Shown here: positions 13,191 through 21,855 of the stretch, piece after piece | Position numbering within the stretch: the first letter of the stretch is position 1 | How the letters are laid out: each line of letters opens with the position of its first letter | Origin: a virus | DNA: 27,266 nt | IMG/VR virus record: IMGVR_UViG_3300017991_000352 | Span: 1-27,266 of that record | Direction: 5' to 3' (one strand) | Notes under the pieces: generated by a model | Database searches by the model: none | Told to the model about the DNA's origin: nothing | Seen by the model: the letters and a program-made list of their open reading frames with translations, nothing else | Position numbers and translations under genes: made by a program

Positions 13191-13982
13191 TTGGAAAATA
13201 TACCTGAAAGTACTATCTTTGAGGACGTTGTCCTACCGTCTCGTGGTTATCTCTACAAGACGGACGCCGGGGAGCTGATAATTCCCGATGGCAAGATACG
13301 GATACATGCCATGACCGGCAAGGCGGAGAAAATCCTGTACGGAAGCGCCGGCGAAGGGAAAATAGACGCCTTGATTCGACTCTGCACGACCCTTCCCGGC
13401 GCTCTCTCCCCAGCCGAATTGACGATGGGGGATCGAAATTACATCCTGGTAAAACTCCGAATACTCTCCTTGGGGGAGGCCTACCCGGTGCGCTGTCGTT
13501 GCGAATCTTGCCGAGAGCAATTCGCCTATCAGGTGGACCTGTCAAGGCTTGACGTGAACAGTTTCGGGGACGAAGCGGAGGCCGAACCGTTCAAAGTTAC
13601 GTTACCTCTGAAAGGCTGCGAGGTGGGGTTTCGGCTTCTCCGCGGTCGGGATGAAGAGGTTGTCCGAAAGTTTCGCCGGCGGTGCCAGCTCGAGGGAAAG
13701 CAAGAAGGCGGAGGGGACGCTTACATCTTCTCACTTTCCCGCCGGATTGTGTCAGTAAACGGACACGCTTCCGAGGGGGCAGCATCCTTCGACTTCGTGG
13801 AAAACCTAGTGTCACGAGACTTGACAGCTTTTCGTCACGCATACGACGAAAAGAATGTCGGGGTGAACATGGAGCTGAAAGTGGTGTGCCCTTCGTGCTT
13901 GTACGAGTCCGAAGAGACACTTCCTTTCAGCGATGAGTTTTTTCGCCCAAAGCGTCGACATGTACCGGAGCGTGCTTTTTGA
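13191..13982 (+). CDS. T4 gp26-like zinc-ribbon baseplate/tail assembly protein
   Basis: A 263-residue protein from TTG 13191 with AAAGGAAG upstream. The N-terminus VVLPSRGYLYKTDAGELI resembles the 'LPS-x-G-x-x-Y' start of T4 gp26-type baseplate hub/assembly proteins. Cysteines C102, C104 and C107 (RCRCESC) and C233/C236 (CPSC) can form a split zinc ribbon with 125 residues between the knuckles. It lies in the tail assembly chaperone position between tube and tape measure. Its 3' end overlaps the next ORF by 50 bases in the +1 frame at a TTT TTT C run, raising the chance of a shifted fusion product. Confidence 0.7.
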   Translation: MENIPESTIFEDVVLPSRGYLYKTDAGELIIPDGKIRIHAMTGKAEKILYGSAGEGKIDALIRLCTTLPGALSPAELTMGDRNYILVKLRILSLGEAYPVRCRCESCREQFAYQVDLSRLDVNSFGDEAEAEPFKVTLPLKGCEVGFRLLRGRDEEVVRKFRRRCQLEGKQEGGGDAYIFSLSRRIVSVNGHASEGAASFDFVENLVSRDLTAFRHAYDEKNVGVNMELKVVCPSCLYESEETLPFSDEFFRPKRRHVPERAF

Positions 13983-14139
13983 GCAGTTCAACCTGATCCA
14001 CCATTCAGGTTTTGATTATGGATCTCTGGAGAACATGCCGACGCCCGAGCGCCGGTTTTTCCACAAAACGCTGGTCGACCTGCTCGAAAAACAGAAAAAC
14101 GAAATTGAGCGGGCGGCCGCAAAAAGGAGCAAAGGGTAA
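13933..14139 (+). CDS. Small tail assembly chaperone-like ORF overlapping the gp26-like gene
   Basis: A 68-residue frame with ATG 13933 inside the previous gene. It has an aromatic helix (MYRSVLFEQFNLIHH), then SGFDYGSLENMPTPERRFF and a charged C-terminal helix (HKTLVDLLEKQKNEIERAA). The 'MP-x-x-E-R-R-(F/W)-(F/Y)' motif is seen in small proteins after gp26-like genes in T4-like phages, which assist hub or tape-measure assembly. No good ribosome binding site is visible (nearest GAAGAG is about 17 bases away), so it may be made by coupling or by a +1 shift from the upstream frame. Confidence 0.65.
   Translation: MSFFAQSVDMYRSVLFEQFNLIHHSGFDYGSLENMPTPERRFFHKTLVDLLEKQKNEIERAAAKRSKG
13938..13944 (+). 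promoter_or_regulatory. Candidate +1 frameshift site (TTT TTT C)
   Basis: In the 13191 frame the codons are TTT TTT CGC. Slipping one base forward re-pairs tRNA-Phe on TTC and continues as Ala-Gln-Ser in the 13933 frame, giving a fusion of about 315 residues. Both frames encode Phe-Phe here. The overlapping layout at a chaperone position is what frameshifted gpG/gpGT-type systems show, but those usually use -1 shifts. There is no rare or stop codon in the shifted position to slow the ribosome, so support is weak. Confidence 0.25.
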
Positions 14140-14143
14140 ATAG

Positions 14144-16279
14144 ATGCCTCGCGAGCATGATCTTGGATTTATGCTTTCCCTCAAAGACAACATGTCAAAA
14201 TCCATAAAGGGGATCGAGGGAGCTATTGACGACCTGACGGAGTCCATCGAAAAGGCTGAAAGGCAGACGGAGAAGGACTTCGATGGTGTCGGCGGGGCAA
14301 TCGAGAAGATGGGACGCAAACTCGAGGAGGGACATAAAGAGGCAAAGACATTTCGTGAGCGCTTATCGGGAGCGCGTAACAGTGTGCTTTCTGGCTTGAA
14401 GGACACTCGCGGCGGCATGTCAGACCTTGCCAATATGACCGACGACCTTATAACCTCGATGCGTTCGATTTTTTCGATCGAGGGTGCCGTGGGGATGGCT
14501 AACCGTTTTGTCGCGGCCGCCTCGACAGTCGAGGAAAGCCTTGTCGCGATGCACCGCCGAATCGACCTGATTGGGGAAACCAGGTCCGATGTGAGTGGTC
14601 TTACGGCAACCTTCGCGGACATGCGAGAAGAAGTCCTGGACGTGCAGAGGGAGCTTCGAATCGGGTTTGAGCGCACCGACGCGCTCGTGCGAACGCTCTC
14701 GATCGACCAGATGCGCCTGGCGCGCGGGCCCATGCGCGAGTACATCGCATCCGTTTCAGCTTTGTCCTTTGCGACCGAGCTTTCGGAGGGGGAAGCGGCA
14801 AATGCCTTACAAACATATCAAGTCTGGTACGGGGCCGAGGATGGCTTCCGCCAACTGTCCAACCAAATTCGGTTTCTCGCCGCGACAACGCGCATGTCCG
14901 CAAGCGAGGCCGTCGACGCGGCCCGCTCGTTTCAGGACGTGGCTCTTGCAATGGAAATGCGTGGGCGTGGGGGAACAGGGCTTGCAGCGCAAATAAACAC
15001 GATAACGGCGATGGTCCGGGAGACACGAGGGGACGTGTCCGAATACGCCGGGCTCATGACAAGACTCACGAGTCCGGACATGGCGACCATGCGCCAGGCC
15101 CGGGCGCAACTGCGGGCCTTCTTCCAGCAAGCGGGGATGACCGTAAATCTTGACGACCTGATAGACCGTCAGGGGGATCTCGTTGAAGTCTTTCTGCAGA
15201 TGCAGGAGGCCACGCGCGCGCTCAGCCAAGACAGGTTCATGCTGCTCAACAAGTCCATGGAAGACCTGACAGGGGTCTCGGGCCGAAACCTCTTGCTGAT
15301 GCGCCAATACGAAGGATCCCTCCGGGGGATTTCGGAGGAGTCTGCTGAGGCTGCAACCAGGACGGACGATCTCGACGCCGCGGCGGAGAGGTCGCGGCAA
15401 ACTCTCCGCGAGCAGGCGGACCAGATGCGCGCGGCCTTCGCGCCAATGATGGCCGAGCTGGGAGAAAACATCCGGGAAGTCGTCGTCTACATGGGGGACC
15501 ATCTAATCCCTGTAATTTCTGAGATAGCTGATAATTTCTCTTCTGTCGATCGCTTTGTCGAGTCCATCGGCGCCGGTATCGACGCTTGGGCTGAAAAATA
15601 TCCCGCGTTCGGGACGCACCTTGAGGGTCTAAAAGAAGTGTTGTCTTGGGCATGGGAGACAATACAGCAAATAGGGAGCTACCTTTCGGGGATTGGAGAG
15701 GACTTTGGGCATTACATAGAAGGTATAGAATCCGACATCGAGAGGATTCAGCACATTTTAGATGCATTGGTTGAGACCTGGCACAGGATAAAGGCCTTTC
15801 TCGGCGCGGAAGACACCCAGCTTCGCGCGGATCTGCCTGAAAGCTTTCGCGAAGAAATACGTGGGATGACAACGGGAGAACTCCCGATGGGGGTGGGCCC
15901 TCACGAGTTCGAGCCTATGGCCGGCGGCGGAATAATCCGGCGCCCCCTCCTTCTTGGGGAGGGAGGAGAAGAAGCTGTAATCCCTTTTGACGACCTGGGA
16001 GCGCTTTTCGCGGATACGCTTGACACCATGAGCCGAAGCCGGGTCACGCGCGCGGCGGCCGAACACGTTCGCGCCGTGACGGCTCCCGCGGTCGTGCAGA
16101 TGGGTGGAAGGTCGGCCGTTCCGTCGACGGGAACTCCGGCCGTCCGCCTCGATGCGCGCAAAGTCGTAAACGTGCTTCGTGAGCTTCTGGCTGAGGTAAA
16201 GCGGGGGGGCGGCCAGATGCGCGCCGGCAAAATTGAGATGTCCGACGAGGAAAAGCTCCTCTATCAGTGGGGGATATAA
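14144..16279 (+). CDS. Tail tape measure protein
   Basis: A 711-residue protein, the largest in the window, from ATG 14144 with AAAGGG upstream. It is mostly helical and charged, with coiled-coil stretches at the N-terminus (LTESIEKAERQTEKDF, KMGRKLEEGHKEAKTF) and many Met/Ala/Arg-rich helices through the middle. The C-terminal part has PLLLGEGGEEAVIPFDDLG near residue 601, the 'G-E-x-G-x-E-x-x-I-P' motif typical of tape measures. At about 1.5 angstrom per residue the length predicts a tail near 105 nm. No peptidoglycan hydrolase motif or long hydrophobic segment was noticed. Position after the chaperone genes and before hub genes supports the call. Its stop overlaps the next ATG. Confidence 0.85.
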   Translation: MPREHDLGFMLSLKDNMSKSIKGIEGAIDDLTESIEKAERQTEKDFDGVGGAIEKMGRKLEEGHKEAKTFRERLSGARNSVLSGLKDTRGGMSDLANMTDDLITSMRSIFSIEGAVGMANRFVAAASTVEESLVAMHRRIDLIGETRSDVSGLTATFADMREEVLDVQRELRIGFERTDALVRTLSIDQMRLARGPMREYIASVSALSFATELSEGEAANALQTYQVWYGAEDGFRQLSNQIRFLAATTRMSASEAVDAARSFQDVALAMEMRGRGGTGLAAQINTITAMVRETRGDVSEYAGLMTRLTSPDMATMRQARAQLRAFFQQAGMTVNLDDLIDRQGDLVEVFLQMQEATRALSQDRFMLLNKSMEDLTGVSGRNLLLMRQYEGSLRGISEESAEAATRTDDLDAAAERSRQTLREQADQMRAAFAPMMAELGENIREVVVYMGDHLIPVISEIADNFSSVDRFVESIGAGIDAWAEKYPAFGTHLEGLKEVLSWAWETIQQIGSYLSGIGEDFGHYIEGIESDIERIQHILDALVETWHRIKAFLGAEDTQLRADLPESFREEIRGMTTGELPMGVGPHEFEPMAGGGIIRRPLLLGEGGEEAVIPFDDLGALFADTLDTMSRSRVTRAAAEHVRAVTAPAVVQMGGRSAVPSTGTPAVRLDARKVVNVLRELLAEVKRGGGQMRAGKIEMSDEEKLLYQWGI

Positions 16280-16995
16280 TGGCCGTACAAAACGCAGACG
16301 CCAGCCAACCAGAAATAGCGGACGCCTTTATCAAGATCGTTGTTCCCCCCAATCCACGCGATTTCGGAGTACAGCGAGACCAGCTTAATTTCACTTCGAC
16401 CCCGATAATTTCTGGGGTGGCCTCGAACGCACAGTACATGAGCCAAGACGTATTCGGGGGGTCCGAGCCGATAAAGCTCTGGCAACATACGGGGATGAAA
16501 ACTTTTGCGCTGGCGACTAAGTTTTTCGTGCAGAACAACCCACAAAGAGACGTGATAGATCGCGTGCGCTGGTGCGAGGCGCTGCAGTACCCTATTTCTG
16601 TCGAGGGGGGGTCGAACGCTTTTCACCCCCCGATCGTGCTTGTCCGGATAGGCTCGTGGTTTCGGGCCCGCTGCGTGGTTACTCAGGTTTCTTACGACCC
16701 GAATTTAATGGCTACTGTGGGGGATTTCCCTGGGAACACGCGATTTGATCGCCGGAACTTTTTCGATCTCCTCTCGGACGTCGTTTCCGGAGTCCAAAAC
16801 CCGGAGGCGGCGCCGGCGCCCCTGGCGACATATCCGGTTTCGGTCGATGTGTCTTTGATGTTCGAGGTGACAACGCAGATCCTGAACCGCGCACAAGCGG
16901 ACGCGAACGAGCAGGGGACTATGCAGCCGTCGCGTTACACTTTTCAAACGGTGGCCTCTGGCCTGCAGGGCTTCAACCCGGAGGATATACGATGA
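16279..16995 (+). CDS. Putative baseplate tube-initiator protein (gp54/gp48-like)
   Basis: A 238-residue protein; ATG 16279 overlaps the tape measure TAA and follows GGGGG, preferred over an earlier in-frame ATG at 16267. The segment IKLWQHTGMKTFALATKFFV (about residues 70-89) and HPPIVLVRIGSWFRARCVV (about 117-135) match a recurrent pattern in baseplate proteins with a tail-tube-like fold ('W-x-x-x-G-x-K-x-F-x-(I/L)' then 'PP-x-V-x-V-x-I-G'). In T4 gp48 and gp54 join hub and tube and nucleate tube polymerisation. The position right after the tape measure and before the gp53/LysM-like gene fits. Orthology is inferred from layout and fold pattern. Confidence 0.6.
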   Translation: MAVQNADASQPEIADAFIKIVVPPNPRDFGVQRDQLNFTSTPIISGVASNAQYMSQDVFGGSEPIKLWQHTGMKTFALATKFFVQNNPQRDVIDRVRWCEALQYPISVEGGSNAFHPPIVLVRIGSWFRARCVVTQVSYDPNLMATVGDFPGNTRFDRRNFFDLLSDVVSGVQNPEAAPAPLATYPVSVDVSLMFEVTTQILNRAQADANEQGTMQPSRYTFQTVASGLQGFNPEDIR

Positions 16996-17342
16996 GCCGG
17001 CGCCTACTTCTAAGCGCAAACAGCAGGTATCAACTCACTCCGTATTTCTCGCGCCGAATCTCTGAGAAAACCCCATCGACAGGAAGCGTCCAGTTTTTTG
17101 GAACCTTTGTAGCACCGGAAATATCTCCAGGAAACGACGACGCACTATACACCATGCGCGAAAGCGACAACGGCCGCCTCGATCTCGTAGCGTACAGGTA
17201 TTATGGGACTTCGGAGCTGTGGTGGGTTATCGCGCTCGTGAACGGGATTGCTGATCCCCTGCAAGGGGTGGACGCCGGGACAGTCCTCACCATCCCCCGG
17301 CTTAAGAAAGTGTTTTCCGCGCTCACGGAAGGGGAGTTCTGA
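16992..17342 (+). CDS. Baseplate wedge/LysM-like protein (gp53-like)
   Basis: A 116-residue protein with ATG 16992 in an ATGA overlap and GGAGG at 16980-16984. Residues about 50-105 have the LysM/tail protein X pattern: DLVAYRYYGTSELWWVIALVNG, ADPLQGVDAGTVLTIP. In T4 gp53 and P2 gpX-type proteins this domain sits in the baseplate and helps lock wedges around the hub. The N-terminal half (LTPYFSRRISEKTPSTGS) is typical of gp53-like proteins, which begin with a short strand and an aromatic residue. Length and context agree. It is followed by the hub gene with a one-base overlap. Confidence 0.75.
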   Translation: MSRRLLLSANSRYQLTPYFSRRISEKTPSTGSVQFFGTFVAPEISPGNDDALYTMRESDNGRLDLVAYRYYGTSELWWVIALVNGIADPLQGVDAGTVLTIPRLKKVFSALTEGEF

Positions 17343-18550
17343 TGCCAAGGAGCTTGACGTCGCCGCCGGTCCTCGAGTATCGAATAGGAGACCAGGACGT
17401 GATTTCCCCGGCCAGCGTCGTTGAGAGTTTCGAATTCTCCTCTGTGATCTCGCCACCAGGGGCCGACGTCCACCAGGTGACGATAGCAAACCCGCAATTC
17501 CAGGGGTTCAACGCACAGCGGATACAAGAGCGCCAGGAGATCTCCTTTCGTTTTGGCTGGGCCGGCGAAATCGACCGGGCCCCTATTCGGCGCGCGCTAT
17601 TGGTCGACTACGACGTGGTTTTCGAAGGCAGAAGCTCACGACTTACAATCACGGGGGCGGACAAAAGCGTTGAGATCAATAGGGGGACAAGAAACCAGGC
17701 CTACGTGGAAAAGCCTATATCCTCGATAGTGCAAGAAATTGCTGGACGAAACGGGGTCTCGGCCGACATAGAAGAAACGAGGGGGGCTTACACCCTACGG
17801 CAGGTTTGGATTTCGGACATCCAGTTCATAACTCGTGTCCTTCTCCCTAAAGCAATTTCGGCAAAAACCGGCCGGGGGGACTATGATTTGTATTTCGATG
17901 GCAAGGGGGTTCTGCACTTCCACCCCCCAAAGCTTGGAAATCAGGTCTACAAAAAGTACACCCTGAGCGACGGCGGGGGTCCGATCTCGAAATTTCGCGT
18001 GTTTTTCCGCGGTGAATACTCGAATGCGGCTGGGGGACTGTCAACGACGGCTTTCGGCTACGACCCCTTCGAGAAGCGGACATTGCAGTTCACGGCGCGG
18101 GACACGACGACGCGGGAGAAGGACCCCCAAGGAACAAAGTCGTTCCTTTTCAGCCTCCCGCGCGCGGCGACAGATGGGAGGTTTTTGCACAACGGCTATC
18201 CGATCACTCAAAGCGGCGTCGAGAACGAGGCGAAAGCCCAATTTTACGCGGCGCACCGGAAACGGTATGGGGCTGTGGCGGTCATGACTGGGGACCCCTT
18301 TATCGAGCCCGGGAAGCAAGTCTCTATCCAGATCCCCACGGACGCTGGAGGGAGGTTCCACCTGCTCTCCGGCCGCTATCTCGTCGAAGGTGTGCGCCAT
18401 CTGATCGACGCCGACAAATTCGTCTCGGTCTTGTCGCTCACGAAATCGGCTGCAGCCGACGGGGAGGAGACGGTTTCGGGCGTGCGTCCGGGAGTGATCC
18501 AAGAAGAGGTGACGAGCGCAACCGTGAGAGAGGCGGTGGAGTTGCCATGA
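17342..18550 (+). CDS. Baseplate hub protein (gp27/gpD-like)
   Basis: A 402-residue protein with features of the late control gene D/gp27 hub family: an early strand pair (VESFEFSSVISPPGADVHQVTIANP), ISFRFGW, and a VDYDVVFEGRSSRLTITGADKS block near residues 90-120 ('F-x-G-x-(x)-L-x-I-x-x-x-D'), followed by ISSIVQEIAGRNGVS, matching the helical 'v-x-x-I-a-x-x-x-G' element. A second barrel region runs from about residue 200, and the C-terminus carries the 'G-x-x-(V/I)-x-I-x-x-x-A-G-G-R-F' strand and YLVEGVRHLID. Trimeric hubs cap the tube and hold the spike, encoded immediately downstream with a 4-base overlap. Confidence 0.78.
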   Translation: MPRSLTSPPVLEYRIGDQDVISPASVVESFEFSSVISPPGADVHQVTIANPQFQGFNAQRIQERQEISFRFGWAGEIDRAPIRRALLVDYDVVFEGRSSRLTITGADKSVEINRGTRNQAYVEKPISSIVQEIAGRNGVSADIEETRGAYTLRQVWISDIQFITRVLLPKAISAKTGRGDYDLYFDGKGVLHFHPPKLGNQVYKKYTLSDGGGPISKFRVFFRGEYSNAAGGLSTTAFGYDPFEKRTLQFTARDTTTREKDPQGTKSFLFSLPRAATDGRFLHNGYPITQSGVENEAKAQFYAAHRKRYGAVAVMTGDPFIEPGKQVSIQIPTDAGGRFHLLSGRYLVEGVRHLIDADKFVSVLSLTKSAAADGEETVSGVRPGVIQEEVTSATVREAVELP

Positions 18551-19611
18551 TAGGTGGAAACACGAAGCCGGCCCGGTTCCAACGGGATCAGCAAGTATTC
18601 CCCGGGCTTTACCGGGCTTCGGTTGTCGACAACAACGACCCGGACCAACTTTGTCGGCTGAAAGTGAAAGTTTTCGACCTCTACCGGGACATCCCACCGG
18701 AAGGACTTCCGTGGGCATGGCCTTGCTACCCCGACGGCGGAGGAAACGACTACGGGCACGTTTTCATCCCGGAAATCGGGTCCACAGTCTGGGTGATGTT
18801 CGAGCAGGGTAACGTCGACCGCCCGGTTTGGATGGGGACTTTTTACGGCTCCCCGGAGGGACAAAAAGAAACTCCGGCCGTTTTCCGGGGAGACCCCTCC
18901 GACCCGGCCGCTCAGGACTCGGAACCGCTGATCGACGAGCCATCATCCTGGGCGGCCGAATACCCGAAAAACCGAGGAATTCGCACGAAAAATGGAATCG
19001 TGATCGAGTACGACGACACGGACGGGGCCGAGAGGATTCACCTGTATCACCCCTCCGGATCGCACATGGAATTCCGGGCAAACGGTGATGTGGTTTTGCA
19101 CGTCGTTGGAGACTATCACGTTGTAGTCGATGGCGATGTGGAGGAGTACTACAAACAGAATCACCACCAGGAAGTGGATGAGGACCAGTTAAAGGAAATC
19201 CACGGGAGTCGTGAGGAGACCATCGACGTCGACAAGACCCTCGAGGTTTTGGGGGAGAAGACCGAAGAGGTTGTGGGCCCCGTAACGCACCAGTATTTGA
19301 ACACGTTGACAGAGACTGTCGTCTTACAGGTTCTGCAGAACTTCCTCAACACCTACACGCGCACGGTCACGCTCCCGGGAACCGAAAACTACCAGGCTAC
19401 CTACACGCGCGCGGTCACGCTCGACGCGATCGAGACGTATTTGGCGAACTACACGAAAACCGTGAACCTGCAAATACTCGTGCAGTCTCTCCTGGATAAC
19501 ATTCGAATCACGAACGAGACCGCACCTGAGAAGAAAATTTTCATCACGGCGCACCCGGATTCGGGCCAGATTATCTTGTCGGCCGGCGGCGACACGTCGG
19601 TTATCGGATAA
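18547..19611 (+). CDS. Baseplate central spike (gp5-like OB domain and beta-helix, no lysozyme)
   Basis: A 354-residue protein. Residues about 18-110 form a gp5/VgrG-type OB domain: GLYRASVVDNNDPDQLCRLKVKVF, LPWAWPCYPD, GHVFIPEIGSTVWVMFEQGNVDRPVWMG. The 'P-E-x-G-(S/D)-x-V-W-V-x-F-E-x-G' strand is characteristic. The C-terminal part is a repeated beta-prism: short octad-like units (HVVVDGDVEEYY, TIDVDKTLEVLGEK) and then longer repeats TYTRTVTLPGTENYQA, TYTRAVTLDAIETYLA, NYTKTVNLQILVQ. It ends in a Gly/Ser-rich tip. T4 gp5 has a lysozyme domain between OB and beta-helix; none is present here, so peptidoglycan cutting must be done elsewhere. The ATG overlaps the hub stop. Confidence 0.82.
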   Translation: MIGGNTKPARFQRDQQVFPGLYRASVVDNNDPDQLCRLKVKVFDLYRDIPPEGLPWAWPCYPDGGGNDYGHVFIPEIGSTVWVMFEQGNVDRPVWMGTFYGSPEGQKETPAVFRGDPSDPAAQDSEPLIDEPSSWAAEYPKNRGIRTKNGIVIEYDDTDGAERIHLYHPSGSHMEFRANGDVVLHVVGDYHVVVDGDVEEYYKQNHHQEVDEDQLKEIHGSREETIDVDKTLEVLGEKTEEVVGPVTHQYLNTLTETVVLQVLQNFLNTYTRTVTLPGTENYQATYTRAVTLDAIETYLANYTKTVNLQILVQSLLDNIRITNETAPEKKIFITAHPDSGQIILSAGGDTSVIG

Positions 19612-19620
19612 GGAGGCGAA

Positions 19621-20025
19621 ATGCCTACGATCCCCTCTATCCCTCAGCCGATAAAAAGGCGGACACGGGGGTATTTTTCCCCCCAGGACGGCCTGGCGAC
19701 CATACGCGATTCCATCGTGACAATTCTCGTTACGAGGATCGGGGAGCGCGTCCACCTCCCGGAGTTCGGGTCTCGTCTCCACGAGCTGGTTTTCGAGCAG
19801 CAAGACGAGGCTTTTCAGGTCCTCGCCCAGGAGTATGTTTTCGAGGCGCTCAGGACGTGGGAGCCACGAATTGATCTCATATCGGCCGTGGTGTCTTTTT
19901 CGAAACACAGGGAGCATACGGCCGAGCTGGCAATACAATTTCGTGTTCGCCAGCCAATCCCGGCTGAATCGAGCTTGACATTGGCAATCAACCGAGACAC
20001 TGGATTTATTGAGTTAGGGAGGTAG
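19621..20025 (+). CDS. Baseplate wedge protein (T4 gp25-like)
   Basis: A 134-residue protein from ATG 19621 with AAGGAGG. The gp25/gpW family core is easy to see: DGLATIRDSIVTILVTRIGERVHLPEFGSRLHELVFE, with conserved 'G-E-R-x-x-x-P-x-F-G-(S/C)-x-L'. A strand-rich C-terminus (AELAIQFRVRQPIPAESSLTLAI) completes the fold. This protein is part of the wedge and helps start sheath assembly. Length is normal for the family. It is followed after five bases by the gp6-like gene, the usual partner. Confidence 0.9.
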   Translation: MPTIPSIPQPIKRRTRGYFSPQDGLATIRDSIVTILVTRIGERVHLPEFGSRLHELVFEQQDEAFQVLAQEYVFEALRTWEPRIDLISAVVSFSKHREHTAELAIQFRVRQPIPAESSLTLAINRDTGFIELGR

Positions 20026-20030
20026 GAAAT

Positions 20031-21821
20031 ATGCCAGCTCCGAGCATACCGAATCCAACAGCGGATCCTAATGACCGCTATCCGGCAATAGACTATTCGT
20101 CTCGGGACTTCCCGACCGTCAAGCAAGCGCTCATCGAATTCATAAAGGCTCGTTTCCCCGCAACATTCACGGACTTTACGGAATCTAACTTGTCGGTGAT
20201 GCTCCTCGAAGTGTGTGCGTGGGTGGCCGACATGTTGAGCTTTACAATCGACATGGCCGCGAACGAATGCTACCTCCCCACGCTGCGTCAGCGGGAAAAT
20301 GCTGTAAATTTGGTGAAGCTTATAGGCTACGAGCCATCGCCACCGGCTGCGGCCTCGGCCGAGTTGCTTGTGGACACGAATATTGTCGGCGGCCTCGCTC
20401 AGGACGCCACTATTTCGGCGGGGGCGTCGATTTCCGTTCAAGGTCTGACCTTCGAGCTTCTCGAAGATTTTGTTCTACTCGCCGGCAACCGCGACGCTGG
20501 CCCGGGAAGCACTACCGGGCTGCCTGGGCCCACGTTCGCCGAAGGCGTGAGCTACGACGAATCATTTACGGTTCCGGCGTCGACACCGAATCAAATCTAC
20601 ACCTTGGGAAACTATCCCGTAATTCGGGGGAGCGTGGAAGTCAGGGTCAACGGCTCCTTGTGGAATGAAGTGGAGGCCTTGGTCTTTGCTGGGCAAGCGA
20701 ATTCATACGCTCTCGATTTCGATGGTGACAACAGGCCGACCATTCGCTTCGGGGACGGCGTAAGCGGTAACATCCCGCTGGCCGGGTCGCTTATCGAGGT
20801 CTATTCGCGCGTTGGCGGGGGGGAGGCCGGGAACATCGGGGCCGGTCTCATTTCCACCCAGCTTTCGGCGACCACGATTTCGGGGACCGTTCAGCTCGCC
20901 GCGACCAACCCGAACCCGGCAAGCGGAGGAGCTGAGGAGGAGTCCCTCGATTCGATCAAATTCAACGCTCCTCGGTATGTCCGGACACATGGCAATGCCA
21001 TATCGAAACTCGACTATGACACCTTGATTCCGATTTTTGTAGACCCCACTTACGGAGCTATCGCAAAGGGTGTGGCCTTTCCGCGCGTTGGGAAAACGAA
21101 CTCGAGCGCTAACGAGATTGACGTGTTCGTGTGGACCCGAACGGCCGGCGCTCTCGTTGGTGGAGCCAGCCAGGGGCTCAAAGAGGCCTTGCTCGACTAC
21201 CTGAACATCAGGAAAGTGCTTAACCTCGACATTTTTATCAACGACGGTCTCTTGAAGGACATCGACATGGTAGTCACGCTTTTCGTCGACCAGCGCGTCA
21301 AGCTCGCCGATGAAATCGTTGCCGATGTCGAGACGGCCTTGCAGGATTTCTTCGACCGGGACAGCCTGGAGCCGGCGCAAACTTTTTTTGTCTCGGAAGT
21401 CTACTACCTGTTGATGGGCCTTGCCGGAGTTCAGCAGGTGAATCTGGGGGTTCCAGGAACGGAAGACACGGCCAGCGACAGCGTGGACGGGTTTTTCATC
21501 GCAGGCCTCACCACGGAGGTTACGTTGACGGCCGGCGGATTGGTCCCGAACGCTTACGCGGGCGGGAGAATCGTCTACACGTCCGGAGCCTTGAACGGGA
21601 GGCAGTTCCCTATTTTGCGAAACACCGCTAGCGTGGTCACGGTCGACGGAATAAATTCGCTCCTCGCCCCCGGGGACACTTTCGACTTGTTTTCGTTGTA
21701 CGATCCGCTAAACGACATCGCGGTGGCGGACAACGAAATCTATCGGCTCGGGTCGTACACAGTGGCCGCCTACGAGCGCAGCCAGGACACGCGCGAGAGC
21801 TTCCTGATAACCTACGTGTAA
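20031..21821 (+). CDS. Baseplate wedge protein (gp6/baseplate J-like)
   Basis: A 596-residue protein from ATG 20031 with AGGGAGG. The N-terminus has YPAIDYSSRDFPTVKQAL, then FTDFTESNLSVMLLEVCAWVADMLSF and YLPTLRQRENAVNLVKLIGY, the conserved helical domain of T4 gp6-like wedges. The middle (about residues 220-480) is like baseplate J: IRFGDGVSGNIPLAGSLIEV, GGEAGNIGAG, SLDSIKFNAPRYVRTHGNAIS, and a late DIDMVVTLFVD strand. The C-terminal 100 residues (after FVSEVYYLLMGLAGV) are an extra strand-rich domain with a repeated Gly/Thr pattern. Dimers of this protein form the inner ring around the hub. Confidence 0.88.
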   Translation: MPAPSIPNPTADPNDRYPAIDYSSRDFPTVKQALIEFIKARFPATFTDFTESNLSVMLLEVCAWVADMLSFTIDMAANECYLPTLRQRENAVNLVKLIGYEPSPPAAASAELLVDTNIVGGLAQDATISAGASISVQGLTFELLEDFVLLAGNRDAGPGSTTGLPGPTFAEGVSYDESFTVPASTPNQIYTLGNYPVIRGSVEVRVNGSLWNEVEALVFAGQANSYALDFDGDNRPTIRFGDGVSGNIPLAGSLIEVYSRVGGGEAGNIGAGLISTQLSATTISGTVQLAATNPNPASGGAEEESLDSIKFNAPRYVRTHGNAISKLDYDTLIPIFVDPTYGAIAKGVAFPRVGKTNSSANEIDVFVWTRTAGALVGGASQGLKEALLDYLNIRKVLNLDIFINDGLLKDIDMVVTLFVDQRVKLADEIVADVETALQDFFDRDSLEPAQTFFVSEVYYLLMGLAGVQQVNLGVPGTEDTASDSVDGFFIAGLTTEVTLTAGGLVPNAYAGGRIVYTSGALNGRQFPILRNTASVVTVDGINSLLAPGDTFDLFSLYDPLNDIAVADNEIYRLGSYTVAAYERSQDTRESFLITYV

Positions 21822-21838
21822 GGATTTTTCGGATTTTA

Positions 21839-21855
21839 CTCTATCCTGGATAGAG
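21839..21855 (+). promoter_or_regulatory. Hairpin next to the ribosome binding site of the tail protein I-like gene
   Basis: CTCTATC (21839-21845) pairs with GATAGAG (21849-21855) around a three-base loop. The 3' arm runs into AGGAGGG (21854-21860) that serves GTG 21869. Pairing would partly cover the site, so it could slow initiation of the adhesin module. Similar GGATTTTTCG segments flank it at 21822-21831 and 21859-21869. Effect is inferred only. Confidence 0.4.

Noticed and set aside
16273-16280. GATATAAT as a -10 box or T4-type late promoter
   Set aside because: It overlaps the tape measure stop and next start, lacks a -35 element, and is not TATAAATA.
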